Of a DNA stretch of 40,344 nucleotides, positions 1 to 8,465 are shown in pieces. Position numbers and translations under genes: made by a program. The stretch comes from CAZCGA01 sp964498075 (GTDB lineage: Bacteria; Desulfobacterota; Binatia; HRBIN30), in contig CAZCGA010000048.1 in NCBI GenBank assembly GCA_964498075.1, positions 1-40,344 of the forward strand, read 5' to 3'. Each line of letters opens with the position of its first letter. Position 1 is the stretch's first letter. The notes under the pieces are model-generated. The model saw only the letters and a program-made list of their open reading frames with translations. It ran no database searches and was not told where the DNA came from.

Positions 1-48
1 CTTACATATCATATCGGCCACGGCGGTGCGGGCTTTTTCAACGGGCTG

Positions 49-282
49 CTAAGTGAGGTTCCGCTTGCGCTTGAGTTCTTTCCTGCCGATGCCGTGCGCT
101 TCGTACCAGTGCAATTCTGCACGCCGAATACGCCCGCTGGCAAGCCGTATGGTGGCAACGCCCTTCATCTTGCGCCACCGCCCTTTGCCGTACAGGCGTT
201 GAAGACGCCGGCGATCGTGGATCTCGCGGCCAGTGGCAATGCTTTGGACCTCCACAATCTCGCCGACGATCTCGAACCGCAC
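49..282 (-). CDS. Conserved small hypothetical protein (77 aa)
   Basis: No function is known to me. The protein is basic and rich in Arg, Lys and Glu, with no membrane segment or signal peptide. It resembles a family of small bacterial proteins with an N-terminal 'VGEI' strand, a central 'GRWRKMKG' stretch and a C-terminal 'AELHWYEAHGIGRKE' motif, all of which are visible here. The C-terminal motif is very well kept, which argues for a real gene rather than a chance frame. The start is a GTG with only a weak ribosome-binding site, so the exact start is uncertain. It may work as a small cytoplasmic accessory protein, but that is only a guess from size and charge. Confidence 0.75.
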   Translation of the reverse strand: MRFEIVGEIVEVQSIATGREIHDRRRLQRLYGKGRWRKMKGVATIRLASGRIRRAELHWYEAHGIGRKELKRKRNLT

Positions 283-371
283 GGCTCGAGATATGCCACG
301 GTGATGGCAGACACGCTAACGCCGGCCTTCAGCCGCGCGCATTCTTCCGCGCGTCGGCTGCAAGGGCTGAG

Positions 372-896
372 TTAGGGCAACTGCGCAGGCCTCGAACGTT
401 CGGGCTTCTGGCTGACCCATCGAGCGGTTCCAAGAATTTCGTCCATCGTTTCGCCGAGCGCGACAAATCGCGTGATGTCCTCGCTGAATGTACCGCCGCC
501 CCTGCATCCGAAGTAGTACCACACCTTCTTCTTCTGGTTCGCTCCTCGCACCACAGTTACCGAGAGTGAGGGGTGGTCGGTGAGGAACTGTTCGCAAGCG
601 CTTGCCGGGAAGTCGTTTGGAAGCTCATCAAATCTGGCGGCCTCGATCGCATGGACAAGACGTCCAAAATCCTTATTGGGAATTCTCCTTTGACGATGGC
701 CTAGTACCCGCACAGAACTCTTGCCGTGGAATCGAACCACGCCATCCTTTGTCACCCGGACGGAATATTCGGGACAGTTACCGTAGCACGCATCCCGCTC
801 CAGTATGATTGTCGAGACGGCCCCAGCAGATTCTAACGCCAAGGCGGTACACCCAGACACGACTGAGAAGCCCACGATCACGACCCATATCGTCAT
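372..896 (-). CDS. DUF6438-type lipoprotein
   Basis: Predicted outer-membrane or periplasmic lipoprotein of 174 aa. The N-terminus has a short hydrophobic stretch ending in a lipobox-like VVSGC, with the lipidated Cys at residue 16. The following domain begins 'ILERDACYGNCPEYSVRV', the signature of the DUF6438 family (two close cysteines, then an 'x-Y-x-V' strand, then 'DGVVRFHG'). Two further Cys (in 'ASACEQF' and 'YFGCRGG') may form a second disulfide. The family has no established function. It lies 89 bp upstream of the small conserved gene on the same strand and may be co-transcribed with it. Confidence 0.75.
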   Translation of the reverse strand: MTIWVVIVGFSVVSGCTALALESAGAVSTIILERDACYGNCPEYSVRVTKDGVVRFHGKSSVRVLGHRQRRIPNKDFGRLVHAIEAARFDELPNDFPASACEQFLTDHPSLSVTVVRGANQKKKVWYYFGCRGGGTFSEDITRFVALGETMDEILGTARWVSQKPERSRPAQLP

Positions 897-1153
897 GCGG
901 ACCCTAACTTTGAATTCGGCGTATCAACGAAATCGGCAACCCACGTCGGAGGCCGCAGGTCAACACCGGCGCGCTCACGGGCGCCTCATACACCGGAGCC
1001 GACCACGTATTCAAGGACTGCAGGACATCTCCTCATGTGAAGTCGCACCGTGTTGACCCGCCGCGCCGGGCGGGTCAACACATTAACCGCGAGGCCGCCA
1101 TCACAGCCGGTCCGCCGGGCCGCGCCACGGCAACACGGATGTACCAGTCCCGC
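897..1153. other. Intergenic region with a perfect hairpin
   Basis: No convincing gene is seen in this stretch. Its only clear structure is the perfect inverted repeat at 1051-1080. The short frames here are Arg-rich, lack recognisable domains and overlap the end of the peptidase gene. Confidence 0.5.
1051..1080. terminator. Perfect 12-bp inverted repeat, possible bidirectional terminator
   Basis: TGTTGACCCGCC at 1051-1062 is exactly complementary to 1069-1080, with a 6-base loop. It lies 74 bp beyond the stop of the M1-like peptidase gene on the minus strand. It lacks a T-tract on either side, so a classic intrinsic terminator is not proven. An operator or a small repeat unit is also possible. 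Confidence 0.45.
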
Positions 1154-3772
1154 CTACTTCACGTCCTCGATCGCTCCGTCCGACAGGCGCAGCCGCTTGA
1201 GCGTGCGCCGGGTTGGAAGAACCCACGGCTGATCCGTTGCGGCGGCCGTGGCTACGACGAGCAATGAGCTCTCGCCGGTCCATGCGATCGCGCTCAGGTC
1301 GGCGTCGGCAACGTCGATGGTGCGCACCTTCTGATCGGCGAGGTTCATCACGAAGAGCTGGCGGCGGTTGGTCGGGTAGTCCAGCTCGGGGCATGCAGTG
1401 AACGCGAGCTGGGTGCCGTCGGGTGAGACGGCCAGATCGGTGATCGCGGCGGCGGCGCTCACGAGGACACGCACCGGCTCGGCGCCGACCGGAATCTCCC
1501 AGATCTGCCAGTCCCAGCTTCCGCCGATGATGGCGTAGAGTCGCGCGCCATCGTTCGACCAGCGGTACACCATCCGGTCACGGTCCCACGCCAGCAGGGC
1601 GCGGTCACCCTCGCCGCTGGCGTCGATCAGGCGCAGCTCGAGGTGGTTGCCGCGCGTCGCGATGTAGGCGATGCGCGCGCCATCGGGGGCGGGCAGCGGC
1701 CGCTCCAATGACTCGCCGCGACGCTGGATGACGGTCGACTCGGAACCGTCGGCACGCCAGCGGACGATCCGGTCTTCCTTCGCGGCGTAGGTGACGCCCT
1801 CGGGGGCGCTTGCCGGAGCGTTGCCGCGCCCGAGCGTGTGTTGCAGGCCTCCCGGCGTCAGGCTGATCACTGCCGGAGGCATGGTGACGTCGTCGGAGTA
1901 ATTCACGAGCACGCCGACGCCGTCCGCCAGCCATGCGGGCGGCTCCACCAGTCCGCGGGTGAACTCCACGCTGTGCTGGCCTGACTCGCTGGGAGTGAGA
2001 CGGGAGACGGAGGCGCGTGCCCACGGGAACACATCGCCGCGCGTGACCGCCACCTCGCCGCGCGGCGACGCCGCCACGTAGACCGGATCGAGCCGCTGGG
2101 GATACTGGTTGTTCTCGCGCTGCACGTCGGCCCAGGTGAGCTGGGGATCCAGCACCGCATGGTCGACGTCGGGGTCGAGCGCAACGTGGTCGCCAACGTT
2201 CACCTTGCTCCGGACTGGTTCGCCGCCGCCCTTCCTGTAGGTCCACAGATCGATCTCTGTGGGAATCATCGCGGTCCCAAAGTTGCGCACGATCAGCTCG
2301 GACGGGTTGGTGCTGTCCAATGCCAGATCGGCGAGGCGGTTGGAGCGCACCCAGTCGCTGAAGTACGGTTCCAGACTCTGGCCGCTGACCGTTTCGAGCA
2401 ATTGTTGCAGGTCATGGTCAGTCACCTGCTGGTAGCGGAAACGTTCGATGAACTGGCGCAGCGCCTTGAAGTACACCTCGTCACCCAGGGTGCGACGCAG
2501 CATCATGGCGACGTACGCACCCTTCTTGTAGATCGTGTCGCGAGCCGTCGCTTCGTTCAGCACGTTGTCGAGCACGGACATTTCGGCGATTGCGGATTGG
2601 CGTGCCGGGTCGAAGAACTCGCCGGCAAGTCGCCGGGTGAGCGCGTCGGTACCATACTGAGTCTCGGCGGCCACCAGGCTCGAGAACTCCGCAAATCCTT
2701 CGACGATCCATTCCCCGCCGGTTCCGGGCGAGAGCCATTTTTCGCCGACCGTGGCGCCCCACCAGTCGTGGGCGATCTCGTGCGCGATGACGGCGAAGCC
2801 GTAGTCGCCGGTGCGTACGTAGCGCAACGACACGCCGATCAGTCCCGACCCGTCATTGAAGGCGCGACGGAAGTCGCGGCTGATGAACATGGTGATCTGC
2901 TTGAACCCGGATGGGCCGTACCGCTCGGTGAGTCCGCCGGCGGCGGCGCTCATCATCTTGATGAGGCGAGTGGCGTCGAGCTGTATACCGGCGGGCCGAT
3001 ACACGCGGTAGGTGACGCCATCGGCTTCTGTGGTCGTGAGCTCGTAAGCGCCGGCAACCAATGACAAGCCGGCGACCGGTCGCTGACTGACCCAGCGGAC
3101 TTGCTGCAGCTCGCCACGCTGCGCGTGGGAGAGCTCGGTGCCGTTGTGCACCAGGGTCATGCGATTTGGTAGCGTGACCGTCACGTCAACGCTGAAGAAG
3201 CTCTGCACGTCGCTGGGGTACCAGAAGGTGTCCACGTTGAGCAGGACTTGCTCGGCGTTCAAGAAGTTGGAGGCGATGCCGGGCAGGCTCGTGCCCGGAG
3301 CGCCGTCGTACTCGAAGGTCAGTTGGATGGTAGCTCCCTTGGCGACGGCGGCGCCGACATCGACCACGGTCAGCAGCCAGAACTGGTAGGCGGAGGGTGC
3401 GTGTAAGGTCGTATCGACTCCGGTGACGTGAACGTTGCGTACACGCAGTCCGTCGTTCAGCAAGAAGTAGAAGCGACGGCGGCCGTCCTCGACGCTGCGC
3501 ATCGTCAGGACGGCGGTTCCCGCCAGCCGCCCTTCGGACGGCAGCAGGCGCACGTCGAGCGTCAGCTGCTCGGTGCGCTGTCCGGCGACCAGCTGCCCGA
3601 CCCTGGTGGTGATCGCCCGCAGAATCGGCAGGCTCTTCCCGGTTGTGCCGAGGTACGCGGCCAGCGCAGCCGCGACGACCACGAGCAGCACCAGGGTCAC
3701 CAACACGGACACCACGCGCTTGAGGAGCCGCCCCGCAGCCAGAAGTCGCGCGTTCATAAGAGCGCCGACCAT
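1154..3772 (-). CDS. M1-family metallopeptidase with C-terminal beta-propeller
   Basis: Predicted zinc metallopeptidase of 872 aa, anchored by one N-terminal membrane segment (about residues 18-42), with the rest outside the cytoplasm. The zinc motif HEIAH is at residues 331-335 and is followed by 'WIVEGFAEF', whose Glu (358) is the likely third ligand. The catalytic Tyr is probably Y415 in 'TIYKKGA', typical of M1 enzymes. Two features are unusual. The spacing between the second His and the Glu is 22 residues instead of 18, and the GxMEN substrate-binding motif is not visible, so aminopeptidase activity is not certain. From about residue 560 the protein continues as WD40/TolB-like blades ('APDGARIAYIA', 'SNDGARLYAI', 'SPDGTQLAFTA'). 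The start is uncertain: an in-frame ATG at 3757 is equally good, and neither has a clear ribosome-binding site. Confidence 0.85.
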   Translation of the reverse strand: MVGALMNARLLAAGRLLKRVVSVLVTLVLLVVVAAALAAYLGTTGKSLPILRAITTRVGQLVAGQRTEQLTLDVRLLPSEGRLAGTAVLTMRSVEDGRRRFYFLLNDGLRVRNVHVTGVDTTLHAPSAYQFWLLTVVDVGAAVAKGATIQLTFEYDGAPGTSLPGIASNFLNAEQVLLNVDTFWYPSDVQSFFSVDVTVTLPNRMTLVHNGTELSHAQRGELQQVRWVSQRPVAGLSLVAGAYELTTTEADGVTYRVYRPAGIQLDATRLIKMMSAAAGGLTERYGPSGFKQITMFISRDFRRAFNDGSGLIGVSLRYVRTGDYGFAVIAHEIAHDWWGATVGEKWLSPGTGGEWIVEGFAEFSSLVAAETQYGTDALTRRLAGEFFDPARQSAIAEMSVLDNVLNEATARDTIYKKGAYVAMMLRRTLGDEVYFKALRQFIERFRYQQVTDHDLQQLLETVSGQSLEPYFSDWVRSNRLADLALDSTNPSELIVRNFGTAMIPTEIDLWTYRKGGGEPVRSKVNVGDHVALDPDVDHAVLDPQLTWADVQRENNQYPQRLDPVYVAASPRGEVAVTRGDVFPWARASVSRLTPSESGQHSVEFTRGLVEPPAWLADGVGVLVNYSDDVTMPPAVISLTPGGLQHTLGRGNAPASAPEGVTYAAKEDRIVRWRADGSESTVIQRRGESLERPLPAPDGARIAYIATRGNHLELRLIDASGEGDRALLAWDRDRMVYRWSNDGARLYAIIGGSWDWQIWEIPVGAEPVRVLVSAAAAITDLAVSPDGTQLAFTACPELDYPTNRRQLFVMNLADQKVRTIDVADADLSAIAWTGESSLLVVATAAATDQPWVLPTRRTLKRLRLSDGAIEDVK

Positions 3773-3844
3773 ATGAGCACGGTTGCAGGTCTGTCAATGC
3801 GGCGCATCCCGGTTGGTGCGGCGGGATCATCAGGGCATCCTTGC

Positions 3845-3871
3845 TTGACTTAGGTGCATGGCCACATAAGA
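3845..3871 (+). promoter_or_regulatory. Putative promoter of xrtH (KGCTTGAC motif)
   Basis: TTGACT at 3845-3850 is followed after 15 bases by ATAAGA. The preceding bases give TGCTTGAC, a motif also found upstream of the three sorting-signal genes (12808, 14287 and 16224) with an A-rich hexamer at the same distance. It lies 42 bp before the proposed xrtH start. The spacing is slightly short for a sigma-70 promoter, so it may be an activator site or belong to an alternative sigma factor. Confidence 0.4.
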
Positions 3872-3912
3872 ATCCGCGGCGACCCTGCGGGGCGGACGGC
3901 AGCTCGAATCGG

Positions 3913-4455
3913 ATGTTGAAGCGTGTAATCGCCTTTTTTGCGCCCCATTGGGTGACGATTCGAGTGGTCGGGACGTTCGTCACGCTGATCGCGCTGTTCT
4001 TCTCGGTGTTGACCTACCGGCCGATCGTCGAGCGGGTGGATATCGCGGAGGTGCTGGCGCGAGCGAGCGCCTGGCTGAGCTGGATGTTCCTGCGAGGTCT
4101 GGGCGTGGTGATGGGGTTCCGGGTGACCCTGGACGGGCTCAACCTCACCTCCGGGGACTTTGCGGTGGAGGTCAGCCCGGCCTGTTCCGGTGCGGTCCCC
4201 AGTATGATCTACCTTGCAGCGGTGTTTGCGTATCCAGCGACGACGCGGGCCAAGGTGGTCGGCACTGGCATCGGCTTGGGGATCATCCACAGTGCGAACC
4301 TCGTCCGTGTCGTGAGCTTGTTCCTGATCGGCTTGTTCGCCAACCAGTACTTTCACGATACGCACGTCTATGTGGCCCAAGCGTTGGTAGTCGCGATCGC
4401 CGTGGCGACGTGGCTCTTCTGGGCGGGACGGTTCGCGGATGCGCCTGGGCGTTAA
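3913..4455 (+). CDS. xrtH: Exosortase H-like membrane transpeptidase
   Basis: Predicted integral membrane cysteine protease/transpeptidase of the exosortase/archaeosortase family, about 180 aa. Exosortases cut proteins at a C-terminal sorting signal after Sec export and probably attach them to a surface glycan or lipid. The catalytic motif PACSG is visible with Cys91, in 'EVSPACSGAVPS', followed by a helix carrying 'ANLVRV' with the expected catalytic Arg132. His residues in 'YFHDTHVY' may supply the third active-site residue. Several hydrophobic helices surround these motifs. The short length fits exosortase H, which is paired with IPTLxxWG-type signals; such a signal ends the protein encoded at 16261-17553. 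ATG 3913 was chosen because the upstream extension from TTG 3841 would overlap the promoter-like element and has no conserved features. The gene overlaps the next one by 17 bp. Confidence 0.85.
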   Translation: MLKRVIAFFAPHWVTIRVVGTFVTLIALFFSVLTYRPIVERVDIAEVLARASAWLSWMFLRGLGVVMGFRVTLDGLNLTSGDFAVEVSPACSGAVPSMIYLAAVFAYPATTRAKVVGTGIGLGIIHSANLVRVVSLFLIGLFANQYFHDTHVYVAQALVVAIAVATWLFWAGRFADAPGR

Positions 4456-5122
4456 GCCGGCGGTCTTCCTCGCCCGTTTGCTGGTCTTCTTCTTCGCGAC
4501 CTACGTGCTGTGGAAGCCGGTTGCCCCGCTGTACACACATCTGCTGGCGACGCTGACGCGAGGGTTTCTGCACCTCACGGAACTCTCCACCGATCCACGT
4601 TTGCACCAGGTGACGGAGATGAGCGTGCGCGAGACGAAGGAAGGGCGGCCGGCGATCTTCTTCCAACACCGCCTGGCCCCTTCAGCGCAATCGGGCATCC
4701 CGGCCGAGTGGGTGCAGGCGAACCTCGTGCTGCTGATTCCCCTCATGCTGGCCACGCCCGCACGCACGTACGGGCAGCGGTTCGGGCGGCTCGGCTTGGC
4801 GCTCGGCGTCGCCTTGGCGCTGCAGGTGCTCGACATCAGCGTGACCGTCAAGTCGCTGTACGCCCATGATGAGGTCGTCGGCCAAGCCTACGGTGATCTC
4901 GCGCGCTGGCTGTACCAATTCGGCGACGCGTTCACCCAGGCCATGGACACGCAACTGTTTCCGTTCACGATCTGGGCCGGCATCCACTTCAATCAGCTGC
5001 TCGGCCGCGACCAGGCGGCGCGAGTCCCGCCACCGGTTGGGGCGGCGCCGGCGCAGTCGTCGGGACGCAAGGCGGGAGCGCCGAAGAAGGCGGGCGGTGC
5101 GGCGGGGAGTAAGGTGCGTTAG
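4439..5122 (+). CDS. Exosortase H-associated membrane protein
   Basis: Membrane protein of 227 aa whose start overlaps the end of xrtH by 17 bases, implying translational coupling. There is an N-terminal membrane segment (about residues 7-25), a polar extracytoplasmic region ('ELSTDPRLHQVTEMSVRE', then 'AIFFQHRLAP'), two further hydrophobic segments near 92-103 and 117-135, and a Lys/Ala/Gly-rich tail. The arrangement matches a protein family known to lie beside exosortase H genes; I recognise it by position and topology rather than by a motif. A role as partner or chaperone of the sorting enzyme is inferred. The stop overlaps that of the convergent matrixin gene by 4 bases. Confidence 0.7.
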   Translation: MRLGVKPAVFLARLLVFFFATYVLWKPVAPLYTHLLATLTRGFLHLTELSTDPRLHQVTEMSVRETKEGRPAIFFQHRLAPSAQSGIPAEWVQANLVLLIPLMLATPARTYGQRFGRLGLALGVALALQVLDISVTVKSLYAHDEVVGQAYGDLARWLYQFGDAFTQAMDTQLFPFTIWAGIHFNQLLGRDQAARVPPPVGAAPAQSSGRKAGAPKKAGGAAGSKVR

Positions 5123-8100
5123 TTCTCGCTGAGCCTGGCGCGAGCGACCCGGACTGCGGCGTTCGCGCCGTGGCGCTGCGTGGCGAACTCAACGACTAGG
5201 AGCGCTCCGGATCGAATTGACTCACTGCTGGCGAGCGCGATCGACAGGACGCCCGGTTCTCGTGGGTTCGCTGCGAGCAGCGCGTGGCGGGCATTCCGCA
5301 AGCGGTGGACACTCATCGGGGTGAGACGACTGGCGTCGTAGCGCAGTTGCACGTCCATCGACTGGAAGGCGCTGCCGGCCTGCACGTAGAGTGGCACCCG
5401 CACGCGGTGGGTTCGCGCTCCGGTTCGTGCGCGACCGATGCGCACCCGGCTGGCGCCCAGGGTCGCGACGTTGTACAGCGCGCCGACGCTGCCGGGTTGC
5501 CAGTTGCCCGTGCAATCGCCGAACAGCACGCCGGCGAAGTCTTGGTTGTGCATCGAAGTCATGGGCGACTGGAAGGTGATGGCGCCGGATTGGCAGCTTC
5601 CTGGCGCCACTTGTGGCTGCGCGACCTGCTCGTTCGCGGATGCCGGATCGGGCATGAAGGCCCAGTCCGAGGCGCACATCTGCGCAACCGGGAAGCCACC
5701 GATCAATCCCACGGCGTATTGCAGAATCAGTTGTGCGTCGAAGGAGCTCACGCTCCCGTTGCCGCTCACGTCACACGCCAGTTGCTGCTCTGGGCTCAGC
5801 GCGCGCAGGCCCACCGCCGCCTGAAGTGCGTACTGTGCATCGAACGAGCTGACTGCGCTGCCGGCGTCACCCATCTTCTGCGGCTCGATCTGCCAAGTGC
5901 CGCTGCCGATGCCGGTGAACATGAACTGCCCGCTGCCGTCCGTCTGTGCCGCAGCCGGCGTCGGGCCTTCCAGACGTACCGTGGCTGCATCGACGGGCAT
6001 CGCGTTGCTGTAGTAGCGAATGTGGCCGGTGACCATACAGCCTACGGTCAGCTGGCCCGAAACCGTCTGACACGCTACGGCGCCCTGATTCAGGATGCAG
6101 GTTGCGAAGCTCAACGTGGTGCTACTGCCGCAACCGCCGACCGCGGTTGCACTGACATCGAAAAGCGCTCCTCCGCCTGTCATCGGCGCCGGACACGAGC
6201 CCGTAGCCGAGAGATGGCCAGGCGTTGAAAGGTTTGCATTGATCGAGCACCCAGCGGTGAGTGCAGTCGAGCTCACCGCAACGGCGGTGAGCACCGCACT
6301 ATCGTAGTCGACGTGCAGATCGAAGTTCTGCACATTGCTCCCCGGCGCAATCATCACCGGGACGCTTGCCGTCGTTCCCGCCTCCGCACCCAATGCCGTG
6401 GGAATCGTCACGTTCACCGGAGCCGCCGCCGGCGTGATCGTCGCAGTAGGTGTCAGCGTGTGTGTCGAGGTGCGCGTCCCGGTGGAAGTGGCTGTCGCCG
6501 TTCTCGTCGGCGTCGAAGAGGGCGCAGGCGTTGAGGTCCTTGAGGGCGTGAGCGTCGCGCTCGGTGTCGGCGTCCGCGTCGCGGTCTGAGAAGGCGAGCT
6601 GGTTGGCGTATGCGTCGGCGTGCGGGTGGTGGTGGCTGTGGGCGGTGCGGTCGGCGTCCGAGTGGGAGTCGCGGTGGGCGTGCTGGTAGAGGTTGCGCTT
6701 GGAGTCCTGGTCAGCGTTGCCGTCCCGGTGGGTGCGATCGTGGCGGTCCGGGTAGGTGTTGCGGTTGCCGTCGCGATGCGCGTGAGCGTGGGGGTGGCAG
6801 TGGCCGTCGGCGTTCTCGATGCGGTCGAGGTTGGTGTGGACGTGGGCGTGCGTGTCGTGGTCGTCGTAGCCGGTGGGGTTCGCGTGGCCGTTGTTGTGCG
6901 TGTTGGGGTGGGCGTTCGAGTGAGCGTCGACGTTGGGGTTGTGGTGGGTGTCGGTGTCACGCTCGGGGTGCGGGTCTGGGTGCGTGTGGCGGTCGCGGTT
7001 TTAGTCAGGGACGGTGTAGAGGTCGGCGTCGCCTCGGGGGTGCCGGTGAACGGGTACAAGTAGCTCACTCCGGCGACATCATCGCCGCGCAGGCCTGCAC
7101 AACGCCGGTCGAAGTGTGCCACGGCAGCCATAGTGGCGTTGCTGTCGCTGGAATGCCCAAGACCAATGGTGTGGCCGATCTCATGCGTCGCAATTTCCGA
7201 GACGTTGCACTCGGTCCAGTACGAGCAGACGCCCAAGCCATCGTTGAAGGTGACCTTGCCGACGGCGATTTGGTCAAACGTAATGCCGGCGAAGGTCATC
7301 GTGTGACCGGTGGTGCAATACCCTCCAATGGCCAGAGCACCAACACAGGAGCCGCTGCCGCCAATCTCATCGTTCGGGTCGTTGAAGACGATGCGGTTCA
7401 TGTCGCACTGGTTGAACAGTCCGGGTGCGGTAGTTCCGCCGTCCTGGAGGATCAGATTGGAGGTTGGGACATTCGTCCACGCGGCGAACGCCGCATCGAC
7501 GGCGGCCCGTGAGGAGGCAAACCCCAGTCCATTGTCGCCGGTGGAGTCGATGAAGTAGATGACGGGCAGGCCGACATCCGGCTGGGTCCAGCGTGCCGGG
7601 GAGCCAAGGAACGTGTAGTTCTCGGACACTTCGGTGGGCGCGTTCGCCAGACCCGGCGGCGTCAGCGTCAGCGGCAGGGCTGGTCCGGCCTGGAGTTCCG
7701 TCCGAGCCACAGTGCGCAAGCGTTTGATCAGCGGCAGGTACGCCTGAGTCTCCGGCTGGGTTGCCGTGATCTGTCCCGTGGCTGGGAGGAATGCCGAAGT
7801 TCCGTACCCGAAGTCGCGAACGGCCGTGGTATGTCCGGAGAAGTCGACACTGAGAGTAAACTTGCCCATCGCGAGGTTGTTCGTCTGCAGCGTACCGTCG
7901 GAATTGCGCGACAGAAACAAGAGGCTCCGTTCGCCTACCCAGAATTCGGGCGCGCCATAGACCCATTCGGTGCGTCCCCCAAACGTGCCGCCAGGTTCGC
8001 GCAGCACCAGAGGATCGACGCGCAAGGAGCCCTTGATGACGCGTTCGGGCTGGATATGCACGTAGGTGTAAATGGCGCCCGCAGATCCCGGGGAGCCGGA

Positions 8101-8259
8101 CTCGATGGAGGTGACAGTGCCGACAATGACCGCCTGGGACGTCCGCATCAACGTCGGCTCGTCCATGAGAACGAACGTGGTGCCGCGTACGGCAACCGGC
8201 AGCAGGCAGGCGAGGGTCAAACTCCAGGAGATGATGCGTGAGCGGTGTGTTCTGGCCAT
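5119..8259 (-). CDS. Secreted matrixin-like metalloprotease with cohesin and dockerin-like modules
   Basis: Predicted secreted protein of 1046 aa. Order of parts: Sec signal peptide (about 1-26); an N-terminal region of unknown fold (30-200); a matrixin-type zinc protease domain with the full HExxHxxGxxH motif at 359-369 (HEIGHTIGLGH); a Thr-Pro-rich linker of about 200 residues (407-611); a cohesin-like beta-sandwich (615-740, 'FDLHVDYDSAVLTAV'); a short carboxypeptidase-regulatory-like domain ('VTGHIRYYSNAMPVDAATV'); two dockerin-like EF-hand repeats (about 797-855, the second reading 'DVSGNGSVSSFDAQL'); and a second cohesin-like domain (936-1043). No C-terminal anchor is present, so surface retention would have to come from the dockerin. 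The region from the regulatory-like domain to the C-terminus is paralogous to that of the adjacent NHL protein. Substrate unknown. Confidence 0.85.
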   Translation of the reverse strand: MARTHRSRIISWSLTLACLLPVAVRGTTFVLMDEPTLMRTSQAVIVGTVTSIESGSPGSAGAIYTYVHIQPERVIKGSLRVDPLVLREPGGTFGGRTEWVYGAPEFWVGERSLLFLSRNSDGTLQTNNLAMGKFTLSVDFSGHTTAVRDFGYGTSAFLPATGQITATQPETQAYLPLIKRLRTVARTELQAGPALPLTLTPPGLANAPTEVSENYTFLGSPARWTQPDVGLPVIYFIDSTGDNGLGFASSRAAVDAAFAAWTNVPTSNLILQDGGTTAPGLFNQCDMNRIVFNDPNDEIGGSGSCVGALAIGGYCTTGHTMTFAGITFDQIAVGKVTFNDGLGVCSYWTECNVSEIATHEIGHTIGLGHSSDSNATMAAVAHFDRRCAGLRGDDVAGVSYLYPFTGTPEATPTSTPSLTKTATATRTQTRTPSVTPTPTTTPTSTLTRTPTPTRTTTATRTPPATTTTTRTPTSTPTSTASRTPTATATPTLTRIATATATPTRTATIAPTGTATLTRTPSATSTSTPTATPTRTPTAPPTATTTRTPTHTPTSSPSQTATRTPTPSATLTPSRTSTPAPSSTPTRTATATSTGTRTSTHTLTPTATITPAAAPVNVTIPTALGAEAGTTASVPVMIAPGSNVQNFDLHVDYDSAVLTAVAVSSTALTAGCSINANLSTPGHLSATGSCPAPMTGGGALFDVSATAVGGCGSSTTLSFATCILNQGAVACQTVSGQLTVGCMVTGHIRYYSNAMPVDAATVRLEGPTPAAAQTDGSGQFMFTGIGSGTWQIEPQKMGDAGSAVSSFDAQYALQAAVGLRALSPEQQLACDVSGNGSVSSFDAQLILQYAVGLIGGFPVAQMCASDWAFMPDPASANEQVAQPQVAPGSCQSGAITFQSPMTSMHNQDFAGVLFGDCTGNWQPGSVGALYNVATLGASRVRIGRARTGARTHRVRVPLYVQAGSAFQSMDVQLRYDASRLTPMSVHRLRNARHALLAANPREPGVLSIALASSESIRSGALLVVEFATQRHGANAAVRVARARLSEN

Positions 8260-8465
8260 CGGGGCGAAATCGAATCTGGTGCTTGCCTAGAACCCCAGGC
8301 GCAGCAGAATGCGTTCCAGACAAGCACGGCGGGCAAAGACAGCCGTCTCACGCCGGTCAAACAGCGAGCAGACCTTCACCGATACGCTCGCCTGCGGTTT
8401 GAATGACCTTTGAGTAACGCTCGTTGGGTTCGTGCTGCGATGCGACGAATGCGAGACGGAGAGGA
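8260..8465. other. Short intergenic gap between two large minus-strand genes
   Basis: Separates the NHL-propeller gene from the matrixin gene. A TTGACC read on the minus strand, about 100 bp upstream of the matrixin start, could be a -35 element, but no good -10 follows. No terminator is obvious, so the two genes may share a transcript. Confidence 0.35.

Noticed and set aside
6610..7512. Plus-strand Gly/Arg/Cys-rich 300-aa frame
   Set aside because: Antisense to the matrixin protein's linker and protease domain; composition is repeat-driven and has no start context or domain.
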